25,969 nt of DNA from CAWUIO01 sp963922455 (GTDB lineage Bacteria; Bacteroidota; Bacteroidia; Cytophagales; Microscillaceae): the NCBI GenBank assembly GCA_963922455.1, contig CAWUIO010000093.1:1-25969 (forward strand), in the 5' to 3' direction. This document shows, piece by piece, positions 1 to 7,861 of this stretch. Both the position numbers and the translations under genes were made by a program. Within the stretch, counting starts at the first letter, position 1, and each line of letters opens with the position of its first letter. The notes under the pieces were generated by a model that was not told the DNA's origin, made no database searches, and saw only the letters and a list, made by a program, of their open reading frames with translations.

Positions 1-1768
1 CATTGCTTAGGGCTTCTACCCCACCTTCTAAATCAGAGGCGTGTAATACTTGGAGTTGGAAAGTTTCTACCGGAGTTTCTGTCAGGTGGTTGTCCCCATC
101 GTTGGTTCCCCAAGTAGCATCCAATTTCTCGGCAGAATTAGGATCATTGATATCATCTAGGTAATAGTAACTCGCTTCTGTACGCTGGGGGGTTACATTT
201 AAGATGTAATACCCGTGGCGATCTAGCTCAGCATATTTCAAGTGCGGGTTTGGATTGACGTTACCCACAGCCGCGATAGGTCGGTTAATCTGAAATTCTA
301 GCGCATCAGACAAAGCAGTACCAACATTCTCATCAAAGTTGGCAGATGTGATACTTGGCGTAGCAAATTCTACGGCAACCGAACCCAATCCTGTACTTGG
401 GTCATAATCTGGAGTTACTGGAAGGGGTACCGTACCAGCTACTGCAGCCAGAGGAGTTTGACCAGCCAATGGCGAAGGCTCTTGGGCTACATCAAAGGCC
501 AAGGAAGAGTGGAAATCTCCGGTTAGGATGACGACATTGTCAATATTATTTTGTCCGATGAAATCAATAATTTCATCACGCTCTGCGTAATATCCATCCC
601 AGATATCCAAGAAGATACTTTCGGTCTGAATAGCATCGGCCGGAGGAGCCGCTGCCCACCAAACGTTGAAGTCGGAGAAGATCACTTGGTTACCTATTAC
701 TTTCCACTTTACAGAGTTGTCTTGAAGTTCGTTAAACAAAAATTCTTTTTGCTCAGCTCCCAACATCGTACGGGCCGGATCATAAAGAGCGGCATCGGTA
801 ACACTCATCAACTGGATTTCACGCGAATCTAATCGGGTATCAATCATGATCAGCTTCATCAAGTTACCATATTGGATGGTACGATAAAGCGGATTGTTAT
901 TCAAGTCATTTTCCCGGATAGGCATCCATTCGCTATAAACGCGACGAGAAATTTCTTTTCGGGTTACCCAAGGGCCTTCAGTACCGGGCTGGTGGTTTTC
1001 AGCTCCATCTTCGTAGGAATCATTCGCCGACTCGTGATCATCCCAAACCGTAATAAAAGGATGTAACTGGTGAGCTGCTCGCAAGCCAGGGTCTAAGCGA
1101 TATTGTGCGTAGCGTGTGCGATAATCGTCAATCGTTACGATTTCCTTATCGGGAACATGAAGTCTTTCTCCATTGTCTCGTAATAAAGTATCTCCGTAAA
1201 AGTCATCCCCAGTAGCAGAGTACTCATAAATGTAATCTCCTAAGTGGATCACCGCATCTAAGTCTTTTTCGGCGATACGGTCAAAACCAGCAAAATATCC
1301 GTGCTGATAGTTATTACAGGAAACTACGGCAAAGTTTAACTCATCAATAGAAGCACCAACAGGAACTGTTTTGGTACGTCCTGTAATGGAGCTTTTACCA
1401 TTGGCCATAAAACCATAGTAGTAAGTCTGTCCAGGCATCAATCCTTGAACATCCACTTTAACCGTATAATCACGGTCACTATCTGTTAGGAAAGTTCCAG
1501 AGGCTACTACATTGCTCAAAGCTTGGTCGGTAGCCACCTTCCAATCAACAGAAATAGGAGCCATAGAGCCACTATCTGGGGTTACATGCGTCCAGATAAC
1601 CACCGCATCATTGAGCGGGTCACCGGAGGCTACTCCATAATAAAATGGAGCAAGCGTCTCATCGAGGCCTTGGGATTGTACCCGGCCTGTAAATGTGCTT
1701 AAAAACAAAAGAACCAAAACACTCCACTGAGCGATTTGGCGCATTGCTTTTAGGGTAGAATTTACCAT
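1..1768 (-). CDS. Secreted PhoD-type phosphatase, apparent fusion to a 5'-nucleotidase-like domain (partial at left edge)
   Basis: The frame is open from an ATG at 1768 to the window edge (589 residues); a second in-frame ATG lies at 1744. The N-terminus (MRQIAQWSVLVLLFLSTF, ending VQS-QG) is a Sec signal peptide. A fibronectin-like PhoD N-domain follows (GVASGDPLNDAVVIWTHV). The metallophosphatase core shows GDYIYE (residues 177-182), WDDHESAND (from 242), a GNQV segment and GDFHSS (417-422), the metal-binding signatures of PhoD enzymes, which hydrolyse phosphomono- or diesters outside the cytoplasm. The protein continues well past the core, and the last visible residues, LQVLHASDLEGGVEALSN (from about 573), resemble the first strand and metal motif of UshA/5'-nucleotidase calcineurin-type domains, with Asp-Leu-Glu in place of the usual Asp-x-His. 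A two-domain phosphatase is therefore likely; the second domain lies outside the window. PhoD assignment is strong, the fusion is inferred. Confidence 0.9.
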   Translation of the reverse strand, partial: MVNSTLKAMRQIAQWSVLVLLFLSTFTGRVQSQGLDETLAPFYYGVASGDPLNDAVVIWTHVTPDSGSMAPISVDWKVATDQALSNVVASGTFLTDSDRDYTVKVDVQGLMPGQTYYYGFMANGKSSITGRTKTVPVGASIDELNFAVVSCNNYQHGYFAGFDRIAEKDLDAVIHLGDYIYEYSATGDDFYGDTLLRDNGERLHVPDKEIVTIDDYRTRYAQYRLDPGLRAAHQLHPFITVWDDHESANDSYEDGAENHQPGTEGPWVTRKEISRRVYSEWMPIRENDLNNNPLYRTIQYGNLMKLIMIDTRLDSREIQLMSVTDAALYDPARTMLGAEQKEFLFNELQDNSVKWKVIGNQVIFSDFNVWWAAAPPADAIQTESIFLDIWDGYYAERDEIIDFIGQNNIDNVVILTGDFHSSLAFDVAQEPSPLAGQTPLAAVAGTVPLPVTPDYDPSTGLGSVAVEFATPSITSANFDENVGTALSDALEFQINRPIAAVGNVNPNPHLKYAELDRHGYYILNVTPQRTEASYYYLDDINDPNSAEKLDATWGTNDGDNHLTETPVETFQLQVLHASDLEGGVEALSN

Positions 1769-1977
1769 TGGGTGTAATTGTATATTAAATGAAAAGGTTT
1801 AAGAGAATTGGAATAACAATAGCAGAGAAGAGTTCCAAATTATATCCTGCAAAAATCACCGTTGAGGGGAGCACGTACAATATTATCTTATTAAGCTTAT
1901 ATTAAATTATCTTGATTAATTTCATAATTTAAAAAAATTAAGGGCTATGAATAGTTATATTTTTTACATACCCTTAA

Positions 1978-2003
1978 ATACCTGAAAGAGGCCTCAAACA
2001 ATT
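1978..2003 (+). repeat. Short two-block repeat, copy 1
   Basis: ATACCTGAAAGAG (1978-1990) runs directly into GGCCTCAAACAATT (1990-2003). The same two blocks occur at 6995-7031, there separated by ten extra bases. Both copies are intergenic. Function unknown; possibly remnants of a small dispersed element. Confidence 0.45.
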
Positions 2004-2099
2004 CGCTCGTTTATGGCGTTACCAACCCCGCTTATTAAATGTTATGAAGCTACAGACGAGCTTGAGCATTCCTTGAAAAAACCATCGGTCTTAAGCCAT

Positions 2100-2230
2100 G
2101 GGAGCTTCCCCGCGCTAGGAAAGGTTGCTCCGATATAGAAAAAACGGCATGCGCGGGTCGGGCTCTCGCTACTCGCCGGCCAACCCGCCCAGCAGCGGCG
2201 GGCTCAGACAGGCCGCTCCATCCCTAAGCC
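2100..2230 (+). repeat. Dispersed hairpin element, copy A
   Basis: The copy starts GGGAGCTTCCCCGCGC and ends CCATCCCTAAGCC. Left arm CCCGCGC (2109-2115) pairs with GCGCGGG (2151-2157) across a 35-nt loop, followed by TCGGGCT (2158-2164) and the conserved right half CGCTACTCGCCGGCC ... GGCGGGCTCAGACAGGCC. The right half can itself fold through CCCGCC/GGCGGG. TAAGCCAT occurs both just left of the copy (2092-2099) and at its right end (2225-2232); since the right-hand one is part of the element consensus, this need not be a target-site duplication. Confidence 0.8.
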
Positions 2231-2356
2231 ATAAAAAGCAGTAAATTTGCCAATCATGTAGCAGCTCCATTTAAAGCTCTCGGTATTTGGGATTAAATTA
2301 GATCATTAGCTTTACTTTTTCCTGTACTCTTTTTAAGAATAATTAAAACTATCTGG

Positions 2357-2387
2357 TTTAGGGGTATTACAAAAAACACTACATTTG
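2357..2387 (+). promoter_or_regulatory. Possible Bacteroidota-type promoter for the WG-repeat gene
   Basis: TTTA at 2357-2360 and TACATTTG at 2380-2387 are 19 bases apart. This resembles the Bacteroidota -33 TTTG / -7 TAnnTTTG pattern, with one mismatch in the upstream box. The implied leader is about 100 nt. Pattern match only. Confidence 0.35.
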
Positions 2388-2497
2388 CTATTGCATAAAT
2401 CTGTTTAAGTATTACCATGTGTAGATGATCAAACACCAATTTGAAAACAGTAAATTTCATTAATCTTTCATTTTAAATTAAGTACCTCATTTAACCA

Positions 2498-4237
2498 TTG
2501 ATTGGCATCAAGCACCTATTCACAAGCCAGAATTTCTTTTGGGATACGCCATACATTAGCCCCCGTAAACTTTTAGTTCTTATTCTCTTTTTAGGAGCTT
2601 GCGAAAATCCATTTTGGAAGAAAGCGCCACTTTCTCCCAAAGAAACACCTTCCCTTGAAAAGAAAGAAGGGCCCACAAGCTCCCCCAAGCTAGTCAATTA
2701 TGAATTTGATTATAAAGGCCCCTATTCCAATGGCTTGGCTCCCGTGCGAAGTAAAGGTAAATGGGGGTTTATCGATTCTGATGAACAGCTTTTGATTCCT
2801 TTTATATTCGACTGGGTAAATCCATTTCGAGAAGGGCTTGCCGCCATAGAGTTGGATGGAAAATGGGGCTACGTCAATAAAAAAGGCATCGTGATCGTAT
2901 CTGCGGCCTATGAATGGGCCGATAATTTTTACAAAGGACGAGCCATCGTGCAAAAGGATGGCAAAGAGGGAGCTATCAACACCCAAGGCAAGATCATCAT
3001 TCCATTCCAATATGACTACATAGCCCGCTTTACAGATACTATTAGCATCATCAAAAACTATTATCGCGATACCTTACTAAGCAAAAAAGATTCCCCTCGT
3101 TTAGAAAAATGGGGACTTATAAAACATAGTGGGCAAGAAATTTTCTCCCCCCGCTATCAACACATTGAGGATTTTCAAAGAGGGTATGCCCGCGTGATGA
3201 GAATTCGTAAAGCAGAAAAACAATATCGCAAAACCTTTGGCTTGATAGATCTGCAAGGCAAGTTAAGTATACCCCTTGATTTTCAATTCTTAGGAAAACC
3301 CGGAATTTATAAAAGAATCCAAGCCTGTCTAGACTCGACCGGGCTATGGGGGTATTTAGATCTCAAAGGCAAGGCCCAAAGTGCTTTTACCTATGAACTT
3401 TGCTATGCTTTTCAAGAAAATCGGGGCCGTGTGAAAAAAGGTGGGGTCTTTGGTTATGTGGATAGTTTGGGCATAGAGGTAATCCCGCCACAATATCCTT
3501 TTGCTCAAGACTTTAAAGGAGGTACAGCCCTCGTGGCTCAAAATGGCTTGTATGGCCTTATCGATCAAAAGGGCAAACACATAGTAGAACCCAAGTACCA
3601 GGAAATTCGAAGGCTCACTCATTCTTTTTTTCATGCCCGGGAGCATCAGCGTTGGGTTTCTTTTTTGTGTAATCAAAACGGGGATTTTCTTATAAAACCT
3701 GGGACTTATGATAGTCTTTATCTGGTACAAGAACCTTTCATTGGGGTATCCGATCTGGATGGTAACCGCATGGGCATGTATAATCAAGAAGAAGAAAACA
3801 TGGTCATCCCGGTGATATATGACAAGCTGTTCCCATTTGAAAGAGGACTCGCCCTGGCCCAAAAGAATGGGCAATGGGGGGCTTATGATAAGCAGGGAGA
3901 TATTGCAGTCCCCTTCCAGTATGAAAGCCTTCGATACCAAGCCAAAAATGGGATTTTACTAGCCGAAGAAAATAATATCCAAAGTTTTATGCTCATTGGA
4001 AATCTGGGGGAGGTTCTAGTTCCTTTTGGGAAATATGAAAAGATCTTTCCTTTTCAGGAAGGAATTGCTCGGGTCTATCGCCAGGGACTATTCGGATTTA
4101 TTGATGAAAAGGGGGAAGAATTAACCCCATTAGTCTATAATGATGCCCAAGATTTTGCCCAGGGCAAAGCCAGTATCCGGGTCAAAAGCCGATTGGGATA
4201 TCTGGATACCCGGGGCAAAGAACATTGGGAAAAATAG
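2498..4237 (+). CDS. WG-repeat lipoprotein
   Basis: The protein has up to 579 residues. It has a lipoprotein signal (KLLVLILFLGAC, lipid-accepting Cys35), then about ten to twelve repeats of the WG type, each near 45-50 residues: a GLA.V...GKWGFID core, then a D..G..(I/V)IP..YD..  segment (for example GKWGFIDSDEQLLIPFIFD and GKWGYVNKKGIVIV). WG repeats are common in Bacteroidota surface and periplasmic proteins; no enzymatic role is known. The start is uncertain. The frame opens just after a TAA at 2492, and the first usable codon is TTG at 2498, which gives an unusually long 34-residue pre-sequence before Cys; no ATG or GTG precedes the lipobox. An ATT at 2555 would give a normal-length signal, but ATT is rare as a start. 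It is transcribed alone, away from the phosphatase, and faces the thioesterase gene. Confidence 0.88.
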   Translation: MIGIKHLFTSQNFFWDTPYISPRKLLVLILFLGACENPFWKKAPLSPKETPSLEKKEGPTSSPKLVNYEFDYKGPYSNGLAPVRSKGKWGFIDSDEQLLIPFIFDWVNPFREGLAAIELDGKWGYVNKKGIVIVSAAYEWADNFYKGRAIVQKDGKEGAINTQGKIIIPFQYDYIARFTDTISIIKNYYRDTLLSKKDSPRLEKWGLIKHSGQEIFSPRYQHIEDFQRGYARVMRIRKAEKQYRKTFGLIDLQGKLSIPLDFQFLGKPGIYKRIQACLDSTGLWGYLDLKGKAQSAFTYELCYAFQENRGRVKKGGVFGYVDSLGIEVIPPQYPFAQDFKGGTALVAQNGLYGLIDQKGKHIVEPKYQEIRRLTHSFFHAREHQRWVSFLCNQNGDFLIKPGTYDSLYLVQEPFIGVSDLDGNRMGMYNQEEENMVIPVIYDKLFPFERGLALAQKNGQWGAYDKQGDIAVPFQYESLRYQAKNGILLAEENNIQSFMLIGNLGEVLVPFGKYEKIFPFQEGIARVYRQGLFGFIDEKGEELTPLVYNDAQDFAQGKASIRVKSRLGYLDTRGKEHWEK

Positions 4238-4296
4238 ACTTAGCAACTATTTACATAGAATGTTTTGGGCGGCCGAAACGCACTTAAAAAGATTTT

Positions 4297-4731
4297 CTAC
4301 GCAAAGGCTTGTAGGGCTTGGCTCAAACGAATAGGCACGGGCGCTTTTTGCAAGGCTTGGTAATTATAACAAACCAGACGGGTTTTCACCTCGGCAGCTA
4401 CCCTTTGGTGTTTTTCGCTCCAGATAATTTGATCAAACCAAAAATCAAACTCCCGCAAGGTATCTGCCCGGAAGCGCGTCCCTACTTTGACGGTATCGGG
4501 ATAGGTCAAAGGCATTTTATAGCGACAGTTGATCTCGGCCAGGATAGGCCCGACCGGGTCGCCAAAACCGCTCGTGTTTACTTCAAACCCAATGCTACGA
4601 AATAAATCGATCCGCCCGCTCTCCGAATAGCGTAAGTGGACAGTATTATTAACGTGTTGGGCCGCATCCATTTCTCCCCACGCTACGGGCAGGCTAATGA
4701 TATGATGATAATCTTCTAAATTTGGACTCAT
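4297..4731 (-). CDS. Acyl-CoA thioesterase, 4HBT (hot-dog) family
   Basis: The protein has 144 residues from the ATG at 4731 (MSPNLEDYHHIISLPVAW). An upstream in-frame ATG at 4764 would add 11 residues lying against the adjacent repeat element, so I chose the shorter form. The signature WGEMDAAQHVNN (residues 18-29) followed by LRYSESGRIDLF matches the W-x-D/E-x-D-x-x-x-H-V-N-N active-site region of single-domain 4-hydroxybenzoyl-CoA/YbgC-type thioesterases, with Asp22 the likely catalytic residue. Such enzymes cleave acyl-CoA or aryl-CoA thioesters in the cytoplasm; the substrate cannot be read from sequence. Length fits the family. It stands alone, convergent with the WG-repeat gene (59 bases between stops). 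Confidence 0.88.
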   Translation of the reverse strand: MSPNLEDYHHIISLPVAWGEMDAAQHVNNTVHLRYSESGRIDLFRSIGFEVNTSGFGDPVGPILAEINCRYKMPLTYPDTVKVGTRFRADTLREFDFWFDQIIWSEKHQRVAAEVKTRLVCYNYQALQKAPVPIRLSQALQAFA

Positions 4732-4770
4732 TTTTATGCATTTTTCAAATGTTGATGTTGGCACGTACTT

Positions 4771-4904
4771 GGCTTAGGGATAGGCGCCCGTGAGGGCCGA
4801 GACCGCCGCTGGATTGCGCCAAAGCCGGCTCGGCAGCCTAGCCCGACCCGCGCTGGCAGCATGTTTATTAGATACATGATACTCTCATAGCGCGGGGAAG
4901 CTCC
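4771..4904 (-). repeat. Dispersed hairpin element, copy B
   Basis: This copy is inverted relative to copy A. In plus coordinates it runs from GGCTTAGGGAT (4771) to GCGCGGGGAAGCTCC (ending 4904). The arms CCCGCGCT (4847-4854) and AGCGCGGG (4889-4896) pair over 8 bp around a 34-nt loop. The complement of TCGGGCT, AGCCCGA, sits directly outside the stem (4840-4846). The GC-rich half is the most diverged of the seven copies. It lies between the divergent thioesterase and NAD(P)-binding protein genes. Confidence 0.75.
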
Positions 4905-5027
4905 AGAATTTTTCTACATTTTCAATATAATATTGTTTTTAATAATTTTTTGCCGCAAAAACCGCTTTTTAATACGATTCCCTTATTATCTTTCTGATAT
5001 CATTATAAAATATAATCAAAGAATATC

Positions 5028-5861
5028 ATGAAGTCGGTTAGCATACTAGGCTGTGGTTGGTTGGGGCTGCCCTTAGCCTCCAGTTTAGCGCATACAGGAT
5101 ATCGCGTGAAAGGCTCAAGCACCCGAAAAGAAAAGCTTGAATATCTTAAAAATGCCGGAATTGAGGCCTATCATGTAGCCTTAAGCCCGCACTGGGAGGG
5201 TGAGTCGGCTTCTCATTTTTTGGATAGTCCCTATATCATTTTAAATATCCCTCCTCATACCCGAAAGCAAGGGAAGGGGGCCGACTTTCACCCTCAACAG
5301 ATACAACATTTTTTGGAAGCTGGGAAGCCTCTCTGGAGTAAAGAGACACGGCTCGTGTATGTGAGTGCTACTTCAATTTATCCCAATCTTAACCGTCAAG
5401 TGGATGAGTCAGAAGCGCTATCCGAGGAAAATACCGGAAATTTGGCCTTATATCGGGCCGAAAACCAATTACGTGATTTTTTTCAAGATCGCCTTACTAT
5501 CTTGAGGAGTGGAGGCCTGATGGGTTATGACCGTATCCCTTTGAAATATTTTGCCGGAAAGACTAATTTGAAAAATGGAAATCATCCGGTAAATTATGTG
5601 CACCGGGATGATGTGATTGGAATTATTTTACGCATCCTAGAAAAAAATGCTTGGGGAAAAACGTGGAATGTGGTAGCTCCCCGGCATCCTCAGAAAGTGG
5701 AAGTACTTGCCGCCAACGCACATACCACTTCCTATCCGGCCGCTCATTTTGTGGAAGAGAGCGATAAAAATTTTAAGCTTGTTTCCGGAGACAAACTCCG
5801 GGCGGAATTGTTTTATGAATATAAATATCCAGATCCGCTTTCATTTCGTTATACTGAATAA
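5028..5861 (+). CDS. NAD(P)-binding SDR-like protein, YeeZ-like epimerase/dehydratase family
   Basis: The protein has 277 residues, ATG start. The N-terminal Rossmann motif ILGCGWLGLPLA (residues 6-17, GxGxxG) binds a dinucleotide. A mid-protein YVSATSIYPN (111-120) is the extended-SDR active-site loop. The expected YxxxK is changed: LYRAENQL (141-148) has Glu where catalytic Lys would sit, as in the YeeZ subgroup of atypical SDRs. NYVHRDDVIGIIL (around 195) is the usual substrate-side helix. The cytoplasmic substrate is unknown; dehydrogenase or epimerase activity should not be assumed without the Lys. The gene lies 13 bases upstream of the FKBP gene on the same strand, so the two are probably co-transcribed. 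A weak TATCTTTC box (4986-4993) lies about 35 bases upstream of the start. Confidence 0.82.
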   Translation: MKSVSILGCGWLGLPLASSLAHTGYRVKGSSTRKEKLEYLKNAGIEAYHVALSPHWEGESASHFLDSPYIILNIPPHTRKQGKGADFHPQQIQHFLEAGKPLWSKETRLVYVSATSIYPNLNRQVDESEALSEENTGNLALYRAENQLRDFFQDRLTILRSGGLMGYDRIPLKYFAGKTNLKNGNHPVNYVHRDDVIGIILRILEKNAWGKTWNVVAPRHPQKVEVLAANAHTTSYPAAHFVEESDKNFKLVSGDKLRAELFYEYKYPDPLSFRYTE

Positions 5862-5874
5862 ACAGGTAAACTAT

Positions 5875-6894
5875 ATGAAAAACATCATTCTTCTCTTTTT
5901 TTTACTTTTTGTTTGGCCCCTAGTGGCCCAGGCCCAGGATACGGAATACCAAAGTATGAATGCAGAGGCCAACAATCAAATATTTTGGATTCAGTATCAA
6001 GTGCATACCAGCAATCCCCAAGGAAAGCAGGTGGCCCTCAAGGACTTTGTTTTGTTTCACCTCAATACCTACACCGAAAACGACTCGCTGCTAAAAAGCA
6101 CCTACCCTAATAGGCCGATCACCAAAGAATTATCCACCGAAGACCCACGCTACGCTACAGAGGGTTTTTTGAGGGATATGCTCCTCAAACTACGTACCGG
6201 CGATAGCGCCACGTTTTTAGTCAACTCAGATGATTTATTTCAGGCCATTAAACGACGCAGGCCGCCCTTCATCGCCCCGGGTTCCAATTTGAAATATGTC
6301 ATCAAAGTAGAACAGATTCTCACGCATAATGGCTTGAAGCGTAAGAAAGCCGATGAAGCCTTCAAAACTAAGGAAAAAGACGAGAAAGTCTTGGCTCCCT
6401 ACGCTAGCAAAAACTTCAGCGAAGCCAAGCGCACCTACTCGGGCGTATGGTACGAAATTCAGGTGCAAGGCGAAGGTGATTTTCCCAAAGCCAATGATGT
6501 TGTGGCTATTGCCTACCGCGAAAAATTAATGGACGGCACTACCTTTCGTAGCTCCGATAAAGACGGACGTTTATTGGAGTTTCCCGTGGGGCAGGGTTTT
6601 GTCATCAAGGGTTTGGATGAGTCGATACTCTTGCTAAAACAAGGAGCCAAAGCCACTTTTTTACTACCCTCCTCTTTGGCCTATGGACAAAAAGGCTGGA
6701 ATGATGTGGTAGCTCCCAATACGCCCATTATGGTGGAGGTGGAGTTTATCGATATTGTTTCCAAGCAATTGATCTATGAGATAAAGCCCCAAGGAAAACA
6801 AAACCTAGACAAACGTCTCAAAGAATTAGACCAGGAAAAACTCTTTAAACAGATCGAGAAAGACGTCAAAAAGAAAAGCGTCAATATTAAATAA
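5875..6894 (+). CDS. Secreted FKBP-type peptidyl-prolyl isomerase with tandem FKBP-like domains
   Basis: The protein has 339 residues from the ATG at 5875. The frame is open further upstream, but that part overlaps the preceding gene, and the signal peptide MKNIILLFFLLFVWPL...AQA-QD begins here. A first, degenerate FKBP-like region spans roughly residues 36-150 (VALKDFVLFHLNTY ... LRTGDSATFLV). The second, roughly 187-298, is canonical: VVAIAYREKLMDGTTFRSS, FPVGQGFVIKGLDESILLL, GAKATFLLPSSLAYG and PIMVEVEFIDI. FKBPs catalyse cis-trans isomerisation of prolyl bonds and assist folding; this one should act in the periplasm or on the surface. The C-terminus is Lys/Glu-rich and probably helical. 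Tandem FKBP domains with one degraded copy are common in Bacteroidota. Likely operonic with the upstream gene. I see no clear terminator downstream. Confidence 0.9.
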   Translation: MKNIILLFFLLFVWPLVAQAQDTEYQSMNAEANNQIFWIQYQVHTSNPQGKQVALKDFVLFHLNTYTENDSLLKSTYPNRPITKELSTEDPRYATEGFLRDMLLKLRTGDSATFLVNSDDLFQAIKRRRPPFIAPGSNLKYVIKVEQILTHNGLKRKKADEAFKTKEKDEKVLAPYASKNFSEAKRTYSGVWYEIQVQGEGDFPKANDVVAIAYREKLMDGTTFRSSDKDGRLLEFPVGQGFVIKGLDESILLLKQGAKATFLLPSSLAYGQKGWNDVVAPNTPIMVEVEFIDIVSKQLIYEIKPQGKQNLDKRLKELDQEKLFKQIEKDVKKKSVNIK

Positions 6895-6994
6895 GCGTAT
6901 AAACAGTCTCGAGTTATTTTCATTTCCTAAGCATCCATCGGGTATACATGGAAGCCCCCAACCATTACTTATAGGTTTAAAACGCGCAGATTGC

Positions 6995-7031
6995 ATACCT
7001 GAAAGAGCCCTTACAATGGCCTTAAACAATT
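6995..7031 (+). repeat. Short two-block repeat, copy 2
   Basis: ATACCTGAAAGAG (6995-7007) and GGCCTTAAACAATT (7018-7031) repeat the blocks seen at 1978-2003, here separated by ten bases (CCCTTACAAT). The right block touches the end of the protease gene. Function unknown. Confidence 0.45.
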
Positions 7032-7033
7032 TC

Positions 7034-7861
7034 TTAGGGTATTTCGGGAAGCTTTTGATTTTGTAAACTGAGGTAGCGATCCATTACGCCTTGGTAAGCT
7101 TGATCAAAAGCTTCACCAGTTTTTAGACGAGCGATAAGTTCTTCCAAACCTGACTTACCCACCAATGTAAACCACCGGGACACTTCCTGCCCCGAACGGA
7201 CATAAGCCAAATAGGTGTATAATTGATCTTCCTTATAAAACTGTTTAATTTTTTGCAGATTTTCCAAAGGAAAGAGTGAGTCAAGGGTAGTCATCGTTAA
7301 GGTCTCACTAAATTCTACACTTTTTAGCTGGCCCAGGGGCTCTTCCACAAAACGCCCATCCAAGAGTACGGCCAAGCCTTCGTCAAACCAAGCGGGTATA
7401 CTTTGCATGCGGTACCACCAGCCCAAGCGGGTTTTTAACTCGGCATGAGACAATTCGTGACCAATTACATCGGCCGAAACGCCATCGGGCTTTACAATGA
7501 TATAGGAGGTTCCGGGCCCCAGATGTACGAGAGCAGGAGTACCCAAATCTTTTCCAAACTGAGAAAATTCCTCGTCGGTAGCGCAGAGGATCATGACAAC
7601 CGGAGCTTCTAATGCCCCCCAAAGCAACGAAGCTTGCCTATGGGCATCCTCCAAAACTTCCTCAACAGAACTATACAAGGAGCGCGGCATACCCCGGCTC
7701 ACATAGACACCGGGTTCTAAGAGAACAAAATGACGATTGTGGGGAATAAGCCAACAATTGACCAGGTTCTGGAAGATAAAAAAGCTCAATACAAGTGCTA
7801 AGCCCCCCCCGGTCAGGATTCCTCGGAAGACCCAGCGAACGGCAAATTTTTTACGAGACAA
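7034..7861 (-). CDS. Membrane-anchored zinc metalloprotease (HExxH, gluzincin-like)
   Basis: The protein has 275 residues. A single N-terminal membrane segment (about residues 12-34, ILTGGGLALVLSFFIFQNLV) follows a basic MSRKKFAVRW start, so the bulk is probably periplasmic. The catalytic signature is VIGHELSHAE (His135, Glu136, His139), with a third zinc ligand probably Glu161 in PAWFDEGLAVL, 21 residues after the second His. This spacing is that of gluzincins of the peptidase MA-like group. No exact family or substrate can be named. The C-terminal 100 residues are helical and unassigned. The gene is monocistronic, convergent with the FKBP gene and divergent from the coiled-coil protein gene, with a repeat element in the upstream gap. 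Confidence 0.78.
   Translation of the reverse strand: MSRKKFAVRWVFRGILTGGGLALVLSFFIFQNLVNCWLIPHNRHFVLLEPGVYVSRGMPRSLYSSVEEVLEDAHRQASLLWGALEAPVVMILCATDEEFSQFGKDLGTPALVHLGPGTSYIIVKPDGVSADVIGHELSHAELKTRLGWWYRMQSIPAWFDEGLAVLLDGRFVEEPLGQLKSVEFSETLTMTTLDSLFPLENLQKIKQFYKEDQLYTYLAYVRSGQEVSRWFTLVGKSGLEELIARLKTGEAFDQAYQGVMDRYLSLQNQKLPEIP

Larger units (their letters stand above)
1769..2497. other. Intergenic region between divergent genes
   Basis: No convincing gene lies in these 729 bases. The stretch nearest the phosphatase (about 1850-1980) is very AT-rich. It holds a short block also found near 6995 (1978-2003), one copy of the dispersed hairpin element (2100-2230) and a possible promoter for the WG-repeat gene (2357-2387). 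The rest shows nothing recognisable. Confidence 0.7.

Noticed and set aside
551..1066. Plus-strand open frames within the first kilobase
   Set aside because: They are antisense to the PhoD gene, whose catalytic motifs are unambiguous on the minus strand.
2092..2232. Target-site duplication TAAGCCAT around copy A
   Set aside because: The right-hand TAAGCCAT is part of the element consensus in other copies, and those copies have no matching left-flank repeat, so duplication is not demonstrated.
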